DNA of 64,000 bases from Pseudomonadota bacterium (GTDB lineage Bacteria > Pseudomonadota > Gammaproteobacteria > Enterobacterales > Enterobacteriaceae), in NCBI GenBank assembly GCA_018261615.1, contig JAGTSE010000029.1:35987-99986 (forward strand). The letters are read 5' to 3'. The first letter of the stretch is position 1, and each line of letters begins with the position of its first letter. Position numbers and translations under genes: made by a program. This document shows, piece after piece, positions 45,441 to 59,944 of this stretch. Under the pieces are notes generated by a model that searched no databases, was not told the DNA's origin, and saw nothing but the letters and a program-made list of their open reading frames with translations.

Positions 45441-45474
45441 AAAGAGATGCACTTAACTGTGCTGGCGGAAGATC

Positions 45475-45696
<222 letters not shown>

Positions 45697-45976
45697 ATCC
45701 TCGGGGGTATCACTACCATAATTTTTGAACCGGCAAGATAATGCCGAAGTTCGAGTGTTAAGTAAAGATTTGTGCTGATAAAACGCAGCAAAACGACTTT
45801 TGCCAGTTACCCTCACGCCACAGCCAGGACGCGCTAAATGCGCAACCGTAAAGGGGAGCGATGGAGTAAACGAAGGGCATCCCTGATACGAACAACTCCC
45901 GGATGGGGCGGGGCAACAGGCAAAAGCTGCTTTGAGCGTCCATTATAACACTCTGATGAAAAATGTGCCGAAAACA

Positions 45977-46681
45977 TTATTCAGGAGATAAAAACAGCGT
46001 ACGCGGCACCCAAAAATGTGAAGGCAAGGGAACTGCACGCAATTCGGCAAGCTGGAGTAAATAATCTCTGCGCGGTATTTCTACCGCGCCCAGCGATGCA
46101 GTGTGATTATTCAGTACCTGGCAATCAATCAGTTTGCCACCCTGACGGAGAAACTCGTCGCAGAAAACAAGCATCGCCGTCTTCGAGGCGTTAATGCTGC
46201 GGCTAAACATCGACTCACCGCAAAACAGCAAGCCCTGCGCCACCCCGTACATTCCACCAACCAGTTCGTTGCCTTCCCACACTTCAATTGAGTGCGCATG
46301 ACCAAGCTCGTGCAGACGATGGTAGGCCATCACGATATCGGGCGTAATCCAGGTACCTTCGTCGCGATCCTGCGCGCAACCGTCAATCACTTTGCCAAAG
46401 GCATGATTGAGGGTAACGCGATAAGGGGAAGACTTATGAAAACGTTTCATGCTGCGGCTGATATGAAACGTCTGCGGCCACAGTACGGCGCGCGGATCGG
46501 GTGACCACCAGAGGATCGGATCGCCGGGAGAAAACCAGGGGAAAATGCCGCGCTGATAGGCCATCAGCAACCGGGCCGGGCTTAAATCTCCGCCCAGAGC
46601 CAGCAGACCATTAGGTTCGCGTAGCGCCGCTTCAGGCGAAGGAAAAGCGATAGAGTGACGAGAAAGCTGAACCAGGCGCAT
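45977..46681 (-). CDS. aat: Leucyl/phenylalanyl-tRNA--protein transferase
   Basis: A 234-residue enzyme that adds Leu or Phe to N-terminal Lys or Arg, creating N-end-rule degrons recognised by ClpS-ClpAP (both encoded nearby). Family motifs are [49 protein letters not shown] and [13 protein letters not shown]. The start [16 protein letters not shown] at 46681 gives the E. coli length; a GTG-type extension of six codons is ignored. It lies between cydC and infA, as in E. coli. Confidence 0.96.
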   Translation of the reverse strand: MRLVQLSRHSIAFPSPEAALREPNGLLALGGDLSPARLLMAYQRGIFPWFSPGDPILWWSPDPRAVLWPQTFHISRSMKRFHKSSPYRVTLNHAFGKVIDGCAQDRDEGTWITPDIVMAYHRLHELGHAHSIEVWEGNELVGGMYGVAQGLLFCGESMFSRSINASKTAMLVFCDEFLRQGGKLIDCQVLNNHTASLGAVEIPRRDYLLQLAELRAVPLPSHFWVPRTLFLSPE

Positions 46682-46786
46682 GACAACAACGCTCCACAAC
46701 GCGACAAGGGACCCCTTTTAATATCGTCATTTTGCCATTTCACTTTAATCGCGCTGTGGCAGAAGCGGCAAAATGACGAATATACA

Positions 46787-48508
46787 CTACAGACGCTGCT
46801 TAAACTGGTAATACCGACCCTGTTTCGCCATTAACGCTGCGTGATTACCTTGCTCAATTATTTGTCCGTTGTCCATCACAATTATGCGATCAAAAAACGC
46901 CAGTCCGCGAAGACGATGCGTGACCATTAACAGTGTTTTGCCTTTCATCACTTCACGAAGTAATTCAAGAACCTGGCTCTCTGTTTCAGCGTCCAGCCCT
47001 TCGGTTGGTTCATCCAGCAAGACCAGCGGAGCGTCATGCAACAGCGTGCGGGCAATGGCCAGGCGGCGCAATTCACCGCCGGAAAGCTGGCGCCCACCTT
47101 CCCCAAGCCACGCGTTCAGACCACCATCATTGAGCAGCTTTTCCAGCCCGACGCGCGTCAGCATCGCACTCAGCGTTTCATCACTGGCCTGCGGCGCTGC
47201 AAGCAGCAAGTTATCACGCAGCGTAGCGCTAAACAGATGTACGCGCTGTGGAACCATACTGATGAGAGAACGTAGCGTCGCTTCAGCCACATCGCTCAGC
47301 GGCCGATCGTTAAGACGAATTTCGCCCTGCTGTGGATCCCAGGCACGCGTAAGCAGTTGTAACAGCGTTGATTTGCCGCAGCCGGTACGGCCGAGAATGG
47401 CGACATGTTCACCAGCGGCTATCGACAAGGCGATATTCTCCAGCGCACGCTGTGGCTGCCCGGGATAGCTAAAAGCCAGATCTTTAAATTGCACCGTAAC
47501 ACGCTCTGGTACAGGCATACTGACCTGCGGGAAAGTCACATCTGGTGGGCAGTCGGTGATTTGCGTAATGCGGGTGGCGGAAGCGATCACCTGGCCAAGG
47601 TGCTGAAAAGCGCCAGTAACCGGCGCCAGCGCTTCAAACGCCGCCAGTGCGCAAAAGACGAACAATGCGATTAATGCGCCTGGCTGCGTGTTGCCGCCAA
47701 CATCACCGGAAGCAAACCATAGCATGACGATGACCGCCGCACCGCTAATCAGCAACATCAGCGCCTGCGAAACGGCACTCAGATCAGACTGACGGCGCTG
47801 AGCGTCGTGCCAGTTTAACTCTGTGTTCTCCAGTTGTTCACGGTAGCGCTGGCTGGCGCCAAAAATGGTCAGCTCCGCCTGACCCTGCAACCAACTGGTT
47901 AATTGCTGACGATACTGGCCACGCAGGGTTGTCAGGCTCTCACCGGTTGGTTTGCCCGCCCGGTAAAAGAGTGGCGGCAATACAAGCAGCGTAACCAGCA
48001 TAATGCCTCCGAGCATCAGCGCCAGAGAGACATCCAGCACGCTTAAACCGACCATCACCATAATGATGACCACCAGTGCGCCGACTAGCGGAGAGATGAC
48101 ACGCAAATAAAGATGGTCGAGTGTATCGACATCGGCCACCACCCGGTTCAGTAACTCCCCCTGGCGAAAACGCGCCAGCCCGGCAGGGGAGAGGGGCAAC
48201 AGTTTGCTGAAAGTGGCGACGCGCAAATGTTCCAGTACGCGGAAAGTGGCCTCATGGCTGACCAAACGCTCAAAATAACGTCCGGCGGTACGGGTAATAG
48301 CAGCGCCACGAACCCCGGCCGCAGGCAGCATATAGTTAAAACTGTAAAGCCCGGCAACGCCAACGACCGCAGAGGCCGACAGGAACCACCCGGAGAGCGT
48401 TAACAACCCGATACTGGCCAGCAGGGTGATAATCGCGAGGATCACGCCCAGCAGCAACATCCATTTGTGGCGTTTATACAGCGCGAGATAAGGTAACAAA
48501 GCACGCAT
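46787..48508 (-). CDS. cydC: Glutathione/cysteine ABC exporter subunit CydC
   Basis: A 573-residue half of the heterodimeric CydDC exporter, moving glutathione and cysteine to the periplasm and needed for cytochrome bd assembly. It has six N-terminal helices, then an ATPase domain with Walker A GRTGCGKST, signature LSGGELRR and Walker B LVLLDEPTEGLD. Same length as E. coli CydC. Its ATG directly abuts the cydD stop codon, so translation is coupled. Confidence 0.97.
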   Translation of the reverse strand: MRALLPYLALYKRHKWMLLLGVILAIITLLASIGLLTLSGWFLSASAVVGVAGLYSFNYMLPAAGVRGAAITRTAGRYFERLVSHEATFRVLEHLRVATFSKLLPLSPAGLARFRQGELLNRVVADVDTLDHLYLRVISPLVGALVVIIMVMVGLSVLDVSLALMLGGIMLVTLLVLPPLFYRAGKPTGESLTTLRGQYRQQLTSWLQGQAELTIFGASQRYREQLENTELNWHDAQRRQSDLSAVSQALMLLISGAAVIVMLWFASGDVGGNTQPGALIALFVFCALAAFEALAPVTGAFQHLGQVIASATRITQITDCPPDVTFPQVSMPVPERVTVQFKDLAFSYPGQPQRALENIALSIAAGEHVAILGRTGCGKSTLLQLLTRAWDPQQGEIRLNDRPLSDVAEATLRSLISMVPQRVHLFSATLRDNLLLAAPQASDETLSAMLTRVGLEKLLNDGGLNAWLGEGGRQLSGGELRRLAIARTLLHDAPLVLLDEPTEGLDAETESQVLELLREVMKGKTLLMVTHRLRGLAFFDRIIVMDNGQIIEQGNHAALMAKQGRYYQFKQRL

Positions 48509-50275
48509 TTAAATCTCCTCCTGGCGGTGGGCGAGAAGGTCGGCAAACGTTCCCTGCGTCGTTGAAAGTTCAGCATAGCTGCCTTGCTCAATGATCTTGC
48601 CATCCTGCATCACCCAAATGGCATCCCATTTACTCAGATTTTCCAGCTGGTGAGTAACCATTAGCGTGGTTTGCTGGTGGGAAGCCTCAGTCAACGACTG
48701 CATAACCCGTTGCTCGCTATGAGCATCCAGGCTGGCGGAAGGCTCATCCAGCAACAGTAATTTACATGGCGAAAGCAGTGCGCGGGCTACGGCGACACGC
48801 TGCGCCTGGCCAACTGAGAGGCGTACGGCCTGGTCGCCAGGCTGCGTTTCCAGCCCTTCCGGCAACAGAGGTAAAAATTCGCTGACCCAGGCTTTATCCA
48901 GTACCGCTTGCAGTTCAGCAGCACTGGCATTTGGCCGCGCCAGCAGAACGTTTTCCCGTAATGTGGCAGCCGGAAGCTGTGGATTTTGCCCCACCCAGCT
49001 TATCGCTTCGTGCCAGCTATCCGGCTCAAGTGCGCTCAGCTCAACGCCATTTACGTGCAGTGAACCCTCATAGGGCAAGAAACCGGAGAGAACATTAATC
49101 AGTGAACTTTTACCGGAACCGCTTTTTCCTACCACTACCACACGTTGTCCGGCGGCAAGGGTAAAGTTGAGCGGCCCGGCGAGTTCTGCACCTTCGGCAG
49201 ACTTTATTATCAGATTGTGTGCGGTGAGAGTGACAGGCTCATCGCTTACTAACCGGGTTTCACCGCGTTGTGGATGTGCTAGAGGTGCTTCCATAAACGT
49301 TTTTAGGCTGTCGGCGGCGCCGATAGCCTGCGCCTTGGCATGATAGAAGGTGCCCAGATCGCGTAGCGGCTGGAAAAACTCCGGCGCCAGCACCAGTGCA
49401 AGGAAGCCAGCGAACAACGTAACACCGGTGCCATAATGACCAAAATTCAGCTCGCCAAGATAAGAGAATCCGAAGTAGACAGCGACCAGCGCAATCGATA
49501 GCGAAGCAAAAAACTCCAGCACGGCGGAAGACAAGAAAGCCAGACGCAATACTTCCATGGTCCTGCTGCGGAAATCCTGAGATGCGCGACGGATACTCTC
49601 GGTTTCCGCTTGGCCACGACCAAAAATACGCAGCGTTTCCATACCGCGCAGGCGATCAAGAAAATGACCGCTCAAGCGCGCCAGCGCTTTAAAGTTACGG
49701 CGGTTAGCATCGGCGGCTCCCATTCCAACCATCGCCATAAACAGCGGGATAAGGGGTGCTGTACCGAGTAAAATAAGCGCGGCGGCCCAATTGACGGGGA
49801 ATAAAGTGAGAACGATTAACAGCGGCACGCTGGCCGCAAGGGCCATCTGCGGTAAATAGCGGGCATAGAAATCGTGCATATCGTCAATTTGTTCAAGTAT
49901 CAGTGTCGCCCAGCTCCCGGCGGGTTTGCCCTGGATCCAGGCTGGCCCCGCCTGGTGCAGGCGATCCAGCACTTGTCGGCGGATTTCAAAACGAATATGT
50001 GCCCCGGCATAAAATCCCACCCGTTCCCGCAGCCAGACAACCCAACTACGCAGGATGAAGATCAGCACCAGTAAGGTGAAGGGTAGCAGCAACGCCTCAC
50101 GCGGAATATTTTCCATAATCATATGATTGAGGATGCGCGCCAGTATCCAGGCCTGCGCCACAATCAGTGCGCCGCTTACCACGCCGAGAAGGCGGGAAAG
50201 CATTAACCAGCGGCGGGAAATAATGCTTTGCTGTTTCAACCAGCGAGTGAGTTCTTGTTGACGGGTTTTATTCAT
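48509..50275 (-). CDS. cydD: Glutathione/cysteine ABC exporter subunit CydD
   Basis: A 588-residue partner of CydC, the same length as in E. coli. N-terminal helices are followed by an ATPase domain with Walker A GKSGSGKSS; the signature is the variant LSVGQAQR rather than LSGGQ, as is normal in CydD. Walker B is LLLLDEPSASLD. The start MNKTRQQELTRWLKQQ at 50275 matches the family; 20 upstream codons are not used. It follows trxB after a terminator. Confidence 0.97.
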   Translation of the reverse strand: MNKTRQQELTRWLKQQSIISRRWLMLSRLLGVVSGALIVAQAWILARILNHMIMENIPREALLLPFTLLVLIFILRSWVVWLRERVGFYAGAHIRFEIRRQVLDRLHQAGPAWIQGKPAGSWATLILEQIDDMHDFYARYLPQMALAASVPLLIVLTLFPVNWAAALILLGTAPLIPLFMAMVGMGAADANRRNFKALARLSGHFLDRLRGMETLRIFGRGQAETESIRRASQDFRSRTMEVLRLAFLSSAVLEFFASLSIALVAVYFGFSYLGELNFGHYGTGVTLFAGFLALVLAPEFFQPLRDLGTFYHAKAQAIGAADSLKTFMEAPLAHPQRGETRLVSDEPVTLTAHNLIIKSAEGAELAGPLNFTLAAGQRVVVVGKSGSGKSSLINVLSGFLPYEGSLHVNGVELSALEPDSWHEAISWVGQNPQLPAATLRENVLLARPNASAAELQAVLDKAWVSEFLPLLPEGLETQPGDQAVRLSVGQAQRVAVARALLSPCKLLLLDEPSASLDAHSEQRVMQSLTEASHQQTTLMVTHQLENLSKWDAIWVMQDGKIIEQGSYAELSTTQGTFADLLAHRQEEI

Positions 50276-50335
50276 TGCGCGCTTAGCAGGTGAAGTTATC
50301 GGAATTTTAACTTGCGCAATGTTACATCGGGGCAA

Positions 50336-50365
50336 AAATAAAGGCGACTCATAGTCGCCTTTTTT
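50336..50365. terminator. Terminator between trxB and cydD
   Basis: AAGGCGACT (50341-50349) pairs with AGTCGCCTT (50353-50361), loop CAT, with As before and Ts after, so it can work on either strand. It is about 25 bases after the trxB stop and ahead of cydDC. Confidence 0.75.
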
Positions 50366-50389
50366 ACCTTTGTTACTGACTTGTAAAGA

Positions 50390-51879
<1,490 letters not shown>

Positions 51880-52374
51880 ATGGTAGATAGCAAGAAGCGC
51901 CCAGGCAAAGATCTCGACCGCATTGATCGTAATATTCTGAACGAACTGCAAAAAGATGGGCGTATTTCCAACGTCGAGCTTTCTAAACGAGTGGGACTTT
52001 CCCCGACGCCGTGCCTTGAGCGTGTGCGCAGGCTGGAAAGACAAGGATTTATCCAGGGCTATACCGCGCTGCTAAATCCGCATTATCTGGATGCATCACT
52101 TCTGGTATTTGTTGAGATTACTCTGAATCGTGGCGCGCCCGATGTGTTTGAACAATTCAACACTGCTGTGCAAAAACTTGAAGAAATTCAAGAGTGCCAT
52201 CTGGTTTCAGGCGACTTTGACTACCTGTTGAAGACGCGTGTGCCGGATATGTCGGCTTACCGCAAACTGTTAGGGGAAACCCTGTTGCGTCTGCCGGGCG
52301 TGAATGACACCCGCACATATGTGGTGATGGAAGAAGTTAAACAGAGCAATCGTCTGGTAATTAAGACGCGCTAA
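51880..52374 (+). CDS. lrp: Leucine-responsive regulatory protein Lrp
   Basis: A 164-residue global regulator of amino acid metabolism, pili and transport genes, whose octamers and hexadecamers respond to leucine. It has an N-terminal helix-turn-helix (NVELSKRVGLSPTPCLERV) and a C-terminal RAM ligand domain. The sequence appears identical to E. coli Lrp. The start at 51880 (MVDSKKRPG) is the known one; the upstream in-frame extension is leader sequence. It precedes ftsK, as in E. coli. Confidence 0.97.
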   Translation: MVDSKKRPGKDLDRIDRNILNELQKDGRISNVELSKRVGLSPTPCLERVRRLERQGFIQGYTALLNPHYLDASLLVFVEITLNRGAPDVFEQFNTAVQKLEEIQECHLVSGDFDYLLKTRVPDMSAYRKLLGETLLRLPGVNDTRTYVVMEEVKQSNRLVIKTR

Positions 52375-52494
52375 TACGGAACAGGTGCACAATCGCTGTT
52401 TTTTGATTACACTCCTGTTAATCCATACAGCAACAGTGCCGGGGAGACCCGGCGCTGTTGTCCGTTTTAGCATCAAGGACCTGGAGAGCCTGTC

Positions 52495-55400
52495 TTGAGC
52501 CAGGAATACACCGAAGACAAAGAAGTCACACTGACCAAGCTTAGCAGCAAGCGCCGACTCCTGGAGGCGTTGCTGATCCTCGTTTCACTTTCTGCCGTCT
52601 GGTTGATGGCCGCGCTCTTAAGTTTTAATCCGTCTGATCCTAGCTGGTCGCAAACGGCCTGGCATGAACCTATCCATAATCTGGGCGGCGTGCCCGGTGC
52701 ATGGCTTGCCGATACGCTGTTTTTTATTTTTGGCGTTATGGCTTACACCATTCCGGTGATCATCATTGGCGGCTGCTGGTTTGCTTACCGCCACCGCGCC
52801 AGTGAAGATTACATCGATTACTTTGCTGTATCGCTGCGCATGATTGGTGCGCTGGCATTGCTCCTGACCTCTTGCGGCTTGGCCGCGATTAATGCTGATG
52901 ATATCTGGTATTTTGCCTCCGGCGGGGTGATCGGCAGCCTGCTGAGTACTACACTGCAACCTCTGCTGCGCAGCAGTGGCGGTACGCTCGCGCTGCTCTG
53001 CATTTGGGCCGCCGGGTTAACCTTATTTACCGGCTGGTCGTGGGTCACCATCGCCGAGAAAATCGGCAGTGTCATCCTCAATATTCTGACCTTCGCCAGT
53101 AATCGCACCCGTCGCGATGACACCTGGGTCGATGATGACGAGTACGAAGACGACGAAGAGTACGAAAAGGAAAAACCGCGTGAGTCGCGTCGTGCTCGTA
53201 TTCTTCGTGGAGCGCTGGAACGCCGTAAGCGTGCGGCTGACAAATTCGCCAACCCGATGGGGCGTAAAACCGACGAAGCGCTGTTTTCCGGTAAGCGGAT
53301 GGACGATGAGGAAGATGAGATCGCATACAGCGCGCGCGGTGTGCCAGCGGATGCTGACGACGTCCTGTTCTCCGGGCATCGTGCTACGGAAGCTGAGCAG
53401 GAATACGATCCATTGCTAAACGGGCACAGCGTTACTGAACCCGTAGTGGCAGCTGCAACAGCGACAACCGCAGCTGTGCAGGCGTATGCAGCACCTGCTG
53501 ATCCTTATGTTCCTGCAATGCAGCAAGATGTTGAATGGCCGTATGCACAGGCCCCAGCAACTCAGGTGCCACCGCAAGCGCCTTATCAGCCAGAGCAGTA
53601 TGCCGAAGCTGCTCAGAAGGCCCCATATCATTCTCCTCAGCATGCACTCCCCGAGTGGCAGCAATCTGTCGCAGAAGAGGTGTGGACGCCTGATGCGCCG
53701 GTACCGCCGGAAGAAGAGGTTTATGCTCAGCAGGCGCAGGAGCCGTTGCCGTGGCAAAGCGAATCGCAAATCGCACTGGCTCCGGAACCGATAGTCACGC
53801 CTGAGCCTGAACCGGTCGTTGAAGAGGTAAAACAGACTCGTCCGCCGCTTTACTACTTTGAAGAAGTGGAAGAGAAGCGTGCGCGTGAGCGTGAACAACT
53901 TGCCGCCTGGTATCAGCCAATCCCTGAGTCTGCTGTTGACGAACCTGCGGCAAAACCTGCTGTTTTCTCTGCGCCATCGGCCGCAGCAGTTGATCCATTT
54001 GTTGCTCCTGTTGCGGCTGGCGTACAACAAGCTACGGGTCATGCCACGGCCGTAGCCGCAGCGCCAGTCTTTAGCCTGGCCTCTGGTGGTACGCCGCGTC
54101 CGCAGGTTAAAGAGGGGATTGGTCCGCAATTACCGCGCCCGAACCGCGTTCGTGTTCCGACGCGCCGCGAGCTGGCGTCTTACGGTATCAAATTACCTTC
54201 TCAGCGTATGGCAGAAGAGCGCGCCCGCGAGGAAGAAGTGCGTCAGCATGATGACGACGAAGCCGATGTGCTGCAGCAGAACGAACTGGCTCGCCAGTTT
54301 GCCGCTACACAGCAACATCGCTATGGAAATGAATTCCAGCACGAGGCACCACAGTTCCATCCGCAGCATCCGGTAATTAGCGACGAAGAAGCGGAAGAAG
54401 CTGAGCTGGCCAGCCAGTTCGCTGCCTCTCAGCAACAGCGCTATTCGGGAGACCAGCCGGCAGGCGCGCAAGCGTTTATGCCTGAAGATTTTGCGTTTTC
54501 ACCGATGAAAACGCTGGTTGATGATGGGCCGCACGAACCGCTGTTCACGCCAGGCGTGATGCCAGAGCCAGCGCCGCCAGTACAGCAGCCGCATCATTAT
54601 CAACAACCGACGCCGCCGCAATACCAGCAGCCAGCACAGTCGCACTACCAGTCGCAGGCTCAACAGGCGGTTCAGCAGCCCGCTATGCCGCAGCAACAGC
54701 ATCAGGTTGCGCCACAGCCGCAAGAGAGCTTGATTCATCCGCTGCTGATGCGTAATGGTGATAGCCGATCGGTGCAGAAACCGACTACGCCGCTGCCATC
54801 ACTGGATCTGTTGACGCAGCCGCCAGCGGAAGTTGAACCCGTTGATACCTTTGCGCTTGAGCAAATGGCGCGCCTGGTCGAAGCGCGTCTGGCCGATTTC
54901 CGCATCAAAGCCGATGTGGTGAATTATTCACCGGGGCCGGTGATTACCCGCTTTGAGTTGAATCTGGCGCCGGGGGTGAAAGCCGCACGTATTTCCAATC
55001 TGTCTCGCGATCTGGCGCGTTCGCTTTCCACCGTTGCCGTGCGCGTGGTGGAAGTGATCCCCGGCAAGCCATATGTTGGCCTGGAATTACCGAACAAGAA
55101 ACGTCAGACCGTCTATCTGCGTGAAGTGCTGGATTGTGTGAAATTCCGGGAAAACCCTTCGCCGCTGACCGTGGTGCTGGGTAAAGATATCGCCGGCGAT
55201 CCGGTGATTGCCGATCTGGCGAAAATGCCGCACCTGCTGGTTGCCGGTACAACTGGCTCTGGTAAGTCGGTGGGCGTGAACGCCATGATCCTCAGCATGC
55301 TGTATAAAGCGACGCCGGAAGAGGTGCGCTTTATCATGATCGACCCGAAAATGCTCGAACTTTCGGTATATGAAGGCATCCCGCATCTGCTGACCGAAGT

Positions 55401-56271
55401 GGTTACCGATATGAAAGACGCTGCCAATGCGTTGCGCTGGAGCGTTAACGAAATGGAACGTCGCTACAAACTGATGTCAGCGCTTGGCGTGCGTAATCTG
55501 GCGGGTTACAACGAGAAGATCGCTGAAGCAGCGCGGATGGGCCGTCCAATTCCGGATCCATACTGGAAGCCGGGCGACAGCATGGATGTGCAGCATCCGG
55601 TGCTGGAAAAACTGCCATATATCGTGGTGATGGTGGATGAGTTCGCCGACCTGATGATGACTGTTGGCAAGAAAGTGGAAGAGCTTATTGCGCGTCTGGC
55701 GCAGAAAGCGCGCGCCGCAGGTATTCACCTGGTGCTGGCGACACAGCGTCCGTCGGTCGACGTTATCACCGGGTTGATTAAAGCGAACATCCCGACGCGT
55801 ATCGCTTTTACCGTATCGAGTAAGATTGATTCGCGTACCATCCTCGATCAGGGTGGTGCCGAATCGCTGCTTGGGATGGGGGATATGCTTTACTCCGGTC
55901 CAAACTCCACCTCTGCGCCCGTACGCGTACACGGTGCATTCGTACGTGACCAGGAAGTCCATGCTGTGGTACAGGACTGGAAAGCGCGTGGTCGCCCGCA
56001 GTATGTCGATGGTATTACGTCAGAGAGCGAAAGCGAAGGTGGCGCAGGCGGTGGTTTTGATGGTGGTGAAGAGCTGGATCCGTTATTTGATCAGGCCGTT
56101 AACTTCGTGACCGAAAAACGCAAGGCCTCTATCTCTGGCGTTCAGCGCCAGTTCCGCATCGGCTACAACCGTGCGGCGCGTATTATCGAGCAGATGGAAG
56201 CCCAGGGAATTGTCAGCGAACAGGGGCATAACGGTAACCGTGAGGTGCTGGCTCCACCGCCGTTCGAATGA
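52495..56271 (+). CDS. ftsK: DNA translocase FtsK
   Basis: A 1258-residue divisome protein and DNA pump (E. coli 1329). Four N-terminal helices lie within residues about 20-180, needed for division. A long Pro/Gln-rich linker (about 200-800) contains two copies of an ELA(R/S)QFAA(T/S)QQ(H/Q)RY motif. The motor domain has Walker [13 protein letters not shown] and Walker B-like [12 protein letters not shown], and the C-terminal gamma winged helix ([19 protein letters not shown]) reads KOPS and activates XerCD. The start is TTG at 52495 ([18 protein letters not shown]), with GGAG upstream. The linker is shorter than in E. coli. Confidence 0.97.
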   Translation: MSQEYTEDKEVTLTKLSSKRRLLEALLILVSLSAVWLMAALLSFNPSDPSWSQTAWHEPIHNLGGVPGAWLADTLFFIFGVMAYTIPVIIIGGCWFAYRHRASEDYIDYFAVSLRMIGALALLLTSCGLAAINADDIWYFASGGVIGSLLSTTLQPLLRSSGGTLALLCIWAAGLTLFTGWSWVTIAEKIGSVILNILTFASNRTRRDDTWVDDDEYEDDEEYEKEKPRESRRARILRGALERRKRAADKFANPMGRKTDEALFSGKRMDDEEDEIAYSARGVPADADDVLFSGHRATEAEQEYDPLLNGHSVTEPVVAAATATTAAVQAYAAPADPYVPAMQQDVEWPYAQAPATQVPPQAPYQPEQYAEAAQKAPYHSPQHALPEWQQSVAEEVWTPDAPVPPEEEVYAQQAQEPLPWQSESQIALAPEPIVTPEPEPVVEEVKQTRPPLYYFEEVEEKRAREREQLAAWYQPIPESAVDEPAAKPAVFSAPSAAAVDPFVAPVAAGVQQATGHATAVAAAPVFSLASGGTPRPQVKEGIGPQLPRPNRVRVPTRRELASYGIKLPSQRMAEERAREEEVRQHDDDEADVLQQNELARQFAATQQHRYGNEFQHEAPQFHPQHPVISDEEAEEAELASQFAASQQQRYSGDQPAGAQAFMPEDFAFSPMKTLVDDGPHEPLFTPGVMPEPAPPVQQPHHYQQPTPPQYQQPAQSHYQSQAQQAVQQPAMPQQQHQVAPQPQESLIHPLLMRNGDSRSVQKPTTPLPSLDLLTQPPAEVEPVDTFALEQMARLVEARLADFRIKADVVNYSPGPVITRFELNLAPGVKAARISNLSRDLARSLSTVAVRVVEVIPGKPYVGLELPNKKRQTVYLREVLDCVKFRENPSPLTVVLGKDIAGDPVIADLAKMPHLLVAGTTGSGKSVGVNAMILSMLYKATPEEVRFIMIDPKMLELSVYEGIPHLLTEVVTDMKDAANALRWSVNEMERRYKLMSALGVRNLAGYNEKIAEAARMGRPIPDPYWKPGDSMDVQHPVLEKLPYIVVMVDEFADLMMTVGKKVEELIARLAQKARAAGIHLVLATQRPSVDVITGLIKANIPTRIAFTVSSKIDSRTILDQGGAESLLGMGDMLYSGPNSTSAPVRVHGAFVRDQEVHAVVQDWKARGRPQYVDGITSESESEGGAGGGFDGGEELDPLFDQAVNFVTEKRKASISGVQRQFRIGYNRAARIIEQMEAQGIVSEQGHNGNREVLAPPPFE

Positions 56272-56390
56272 TTGCAAAGCTGGGTAAATAAGTAAAAATT
56301 CAGTCTTTTCTTCTGTCTCTCTTTGCATTCGGTGCTTAGAGTGACAGAAGTATTCTCCCGTGTCGGGAGTGACGTATTTGAGGAATAACG

Positions 56391-57002
56391 ATGAAAAAAA
56401 TCGCCGTGGCGTGTGCGTTAATGGGCAGCTTGCTGGCCAGTAACGTGTGGGCAGATGCTTCCAGTGACCTGAAAAGCCGTCTTGATAAAGTTAGCAGTTT
56501 CCATGCCAGCTTCACTCAAAAAGTGACGGATGGCAGCGGAGCTGCGGTACAGGAAGGTCAGGGGGATTTGTGGGTTAAGCGCCCGAATCTGTTCAACTGG
56601 CATATGACCCAGCCGGATGAAAGCGTGCTGGTTTCTGACGGGAAAACCCTGTGGTTTTACAACCCGTTTGTGGAACAAGCTACTGCGACCTGGCTGAAAG
56701 ATGCCACCGGCAATACGCCGTTTATGCTGATTGCCCGTAATCAGGCCAGCGACTGGCAGCAGTATAATATAGAGCAAAAGGGCGATGATTTTGTTCTGAC
56801 ACCGAAAGGTAACAACGGTAACCTGAAGCAATTCACTATCAATGTTGGTCGCGATGGCACCATTCATCAGTTCAGTGCAATTGAACAGGACGATCAGCGC
56901 AGCAGCTATCAACTGAAATCACAGCAAAATGGCGCGGTCGATCCCACTAAATTCACCTTTACCCCGCCGCAGGGCGTAACGGTTGACGATCAGCGTAAGT
57001 AA
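56391..57002 (+). CDS. lolA: Outer membrane lipoprotein carrier protein LolA
   Basis: A 203-residue periplasmic chaperone that carries lipoproteins from LolCDE to LolB. The signal peptide is residues 1-21 (ending VWA, before DASSDL). The mature protein matches E. coli LolA almost throughout, including the hydrophobic-cavity strands ([35 protein letters not shown]). TGAGGAA precedes the ATG. It is followed by rarA after 9 bases. Confidence 0.97.
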   Translation: MKKIAVACALMGSLLASNVWADASSDLKSRLDKVSSFHASFTQKVTDGSGAAVQEGQGDLWVKRPNLFNWHMTQPDESVLVSDGKTLWFYNPFVEQATATWLKDATGNTPFMLIARNQASDWQQYNIEQKGDDFVLTPKGNNGNLKQFTINVGRDGTIHQFSAIEQDDQRSSYQLKSQQNGAVDPTKFTFTPPQGVTVDDQRK

Positions 57003-57011
57003 GAGGCGCGG

Positions 57012-58355
57012 ATGAGCAATATGTCGCTCGATTTCTCCGACAATGCGTTTCAACCTCTGGCCGCCCGTATGCGGCCAGAAAATTTAGCGCAGTACATAGG
57101 CCAGCAGCACCTTCTGTCGGCGGGCAAACCTTTGCCGCGAGCCATTGAGGCTGGGCATCTGCACTCGATGATCCTTTGGGGACCGCCGGGTACGGGGAAA
57201 ACGACGCTGGCGGAAGTGATTGCCCGCTATGCGAACGCGGATGTTGAACGCATTTCTGCGGTGACGTCTGGCGTGAAAGAGATCCGCGAAGCCATCGAGC
57301 GCGCGCGGCAGAATCGCAATGCCGGGCGGCGTACCATTCTGTTTGTTGACGAAGTCCACCGCTTTAACAAAAGCCAGCAGGACGCGTTTTTGCCACATAT
57401 TGAAGACGGCACCATCACCTTTATCGGCGCAACAACGGAAAACCCCTCTTTTGAACTCAACTCAGCGTTGCTCTCCCGTGCGCGTGTTTATTTGTTGAAA
57501 TCTCTCACGAATGAAGACATTGAGCAGGTATTGACGCAGGCGATGGAAGATAAAGCCCGCGGTTATGGCGGTCAGGATATCGTTCTGCCGGATGAAACCC
57601 GACGTGCAATTGCCGAGCTGGTTGGCGGTGATGCGCGACGGGCGCTCAACACGCTGGAAATGATGGCCGACATGGCAGAGCTGGATGATGCTGGCAAACG
57701 CGTATTGAAAACGACCTTGCTGACCGAGATTGCTGGCGAACGCAGCGCGCGCTTTGATAACAAAGGTGACCGTTTTTACGATTTAATATCCGCCTTGCAT
57801 AAATCGGTACGCGGTAGCGCGCCGGATGCGGCACTTTACTGGTATGCGCGCATTATCACTGCCGGAGGCGATCCGTTGTACGTGGCGCGTCGCTGTCTGG
57901 CGATTGCTTCGGAAGATGTCGGCAATGCCGATCCGCGTGCCATGCAGGTGGCCATTTCCGCCTGGGATTGTTTTACACGCGTTGGCCCGGCCGAAGGCGA
58001 GCGTGCAATTGCGCAGGCAATTGTTTATCTTGCCTGTGCGCCGAAGAGTAACGCTGTGTATACGGCGTTTAAAGCTGCACTTGCAGACGCACGCGATCGT
58101 CCGGATTTCGATGTGCCTGTACACCTGCGTAACGCACCAACGAAATTGATGAAAGAGATGGGGTACGGCCAGGAGTATCGTTATGCACACGACGAACCCA
58201 ATGCCTATGCCGCTGGCGAGGAGTATTTCCCACAGGAATTAGCACAAACGCGCTATTATCACCCCACCAACAGAGGTCTTGAGGGCAAGATTGGCGAAAA
58301 GCTCGCCTGGCTGGCCGAACAGGATCATAAAAGCCCTATAAAACGCTATCGCTAG
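57012..58355 (+). CDS. rarA: Replication-associated recombination protein RarA (MgsA)
   Basis: A 447-residue AAA+ ATPase of the WRNIP1/Mgs1 family acting at stalled replication forks. Walker [10 protein letters not shown] is near residue 57, Walker [13 protein letters not shown] near 115, sensor 1 [10 protein letters not shown]-terminal tetramerisation domain ([28 protein letters not shown]). Same length as E. coli RarA. Part of the lolA-rarA-serS run. Confidence 0.97.
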   Translation: MSNMSLDFSDNAFQPLAARMRPENLAQYIGQQHLLSAGKPLPRAIEAGHLHSMILWGPPGTGKTTLAEVIARYANADVERISAVTSGVKEIREAIERARQNRNAGRRTILFVDEVHRFNKSQQDAFLPHIEDGTITFIGATTENPSFELNSALLSRARVYLLKSLTNEDIEQVLTQAMEDKARGYGGQDIVLPDETRRAIAELVGGDARRALNTLEMMADMAELDDAGKRVLKTTLLTEIAGERSARFDNKGDRFYDLISALHKSVRGSAPDAALYWYARIITAGGDPLYVARRCLAIASEDVGNADPRAMQVAISAWDCFTRVGPAEGERAIAQAIVYLACAPKSNAVYTAFKAALADARDRPDFDVPVHLRNAPTKLMKEMGYGQEYRYAHDEPNAYAAGEEYFPQELAQTRYYHPTNRGLEGKIGEKLAWLAEQDHKSPIKRYR

Positions 58356-58372
58356 TGCAGGCGTTGCGGTAA

Positions 58373-59743
<1,371 letters not shown>

Positions 59744-59767
59744 GCATTACTCCTTTAATGTTTCCTG

Positions 59768-59792
59768 AAAAGCGCCTGTTGGCGCTTTTTTT
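59768..59792 (+). terminator. Rho-independent terminator after serS
   Basis: AAAAGCGCC (59768-59776) pairs with GGCGCTTTT (59781-59789), loop TGTT, followed by Ts to 59792. It lies 25 bases after the serS stop. Confidence 0.88.
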
Positions 59793-59802
59793 ACGTCCTT
59801 GC

Positions 59803-59816
59803 TTGATACCAAACAA
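59803..59816 (+). promoter_or_regulatory. FNR-type site upstream of dmsABC
   Basis: TTGATACCAAACAA has a perfect TTGAT half and four of five bases of ATCAA at the proper spacing. It closely resembles the known FNR site of E. coli dmsA. It lies about 130 bases before the dmsA start; a CATAGT hexamer near 59853 could be part of the promoter. Confidence 0.6.
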
Positions 59817-59944
59817 TAATCACCTCCCTCCAAAGTAGTAGTACTCAGATGGCATAGTCAGTACAAAACTCTGATAAAAAGCAAATTCGCTATATAAATA
59901 AATATATATCGGTTTTTCTTTGTGAGCAATCAAAGCGAGTCGTT

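Noticed and set aside
53416..54129. 237-residue minus-strand ORF in the ftsK linker
   Set aside because: Arg/Leu-rich product of the repetitive Pro/Gln linker read backwards; no ribosome binding site.
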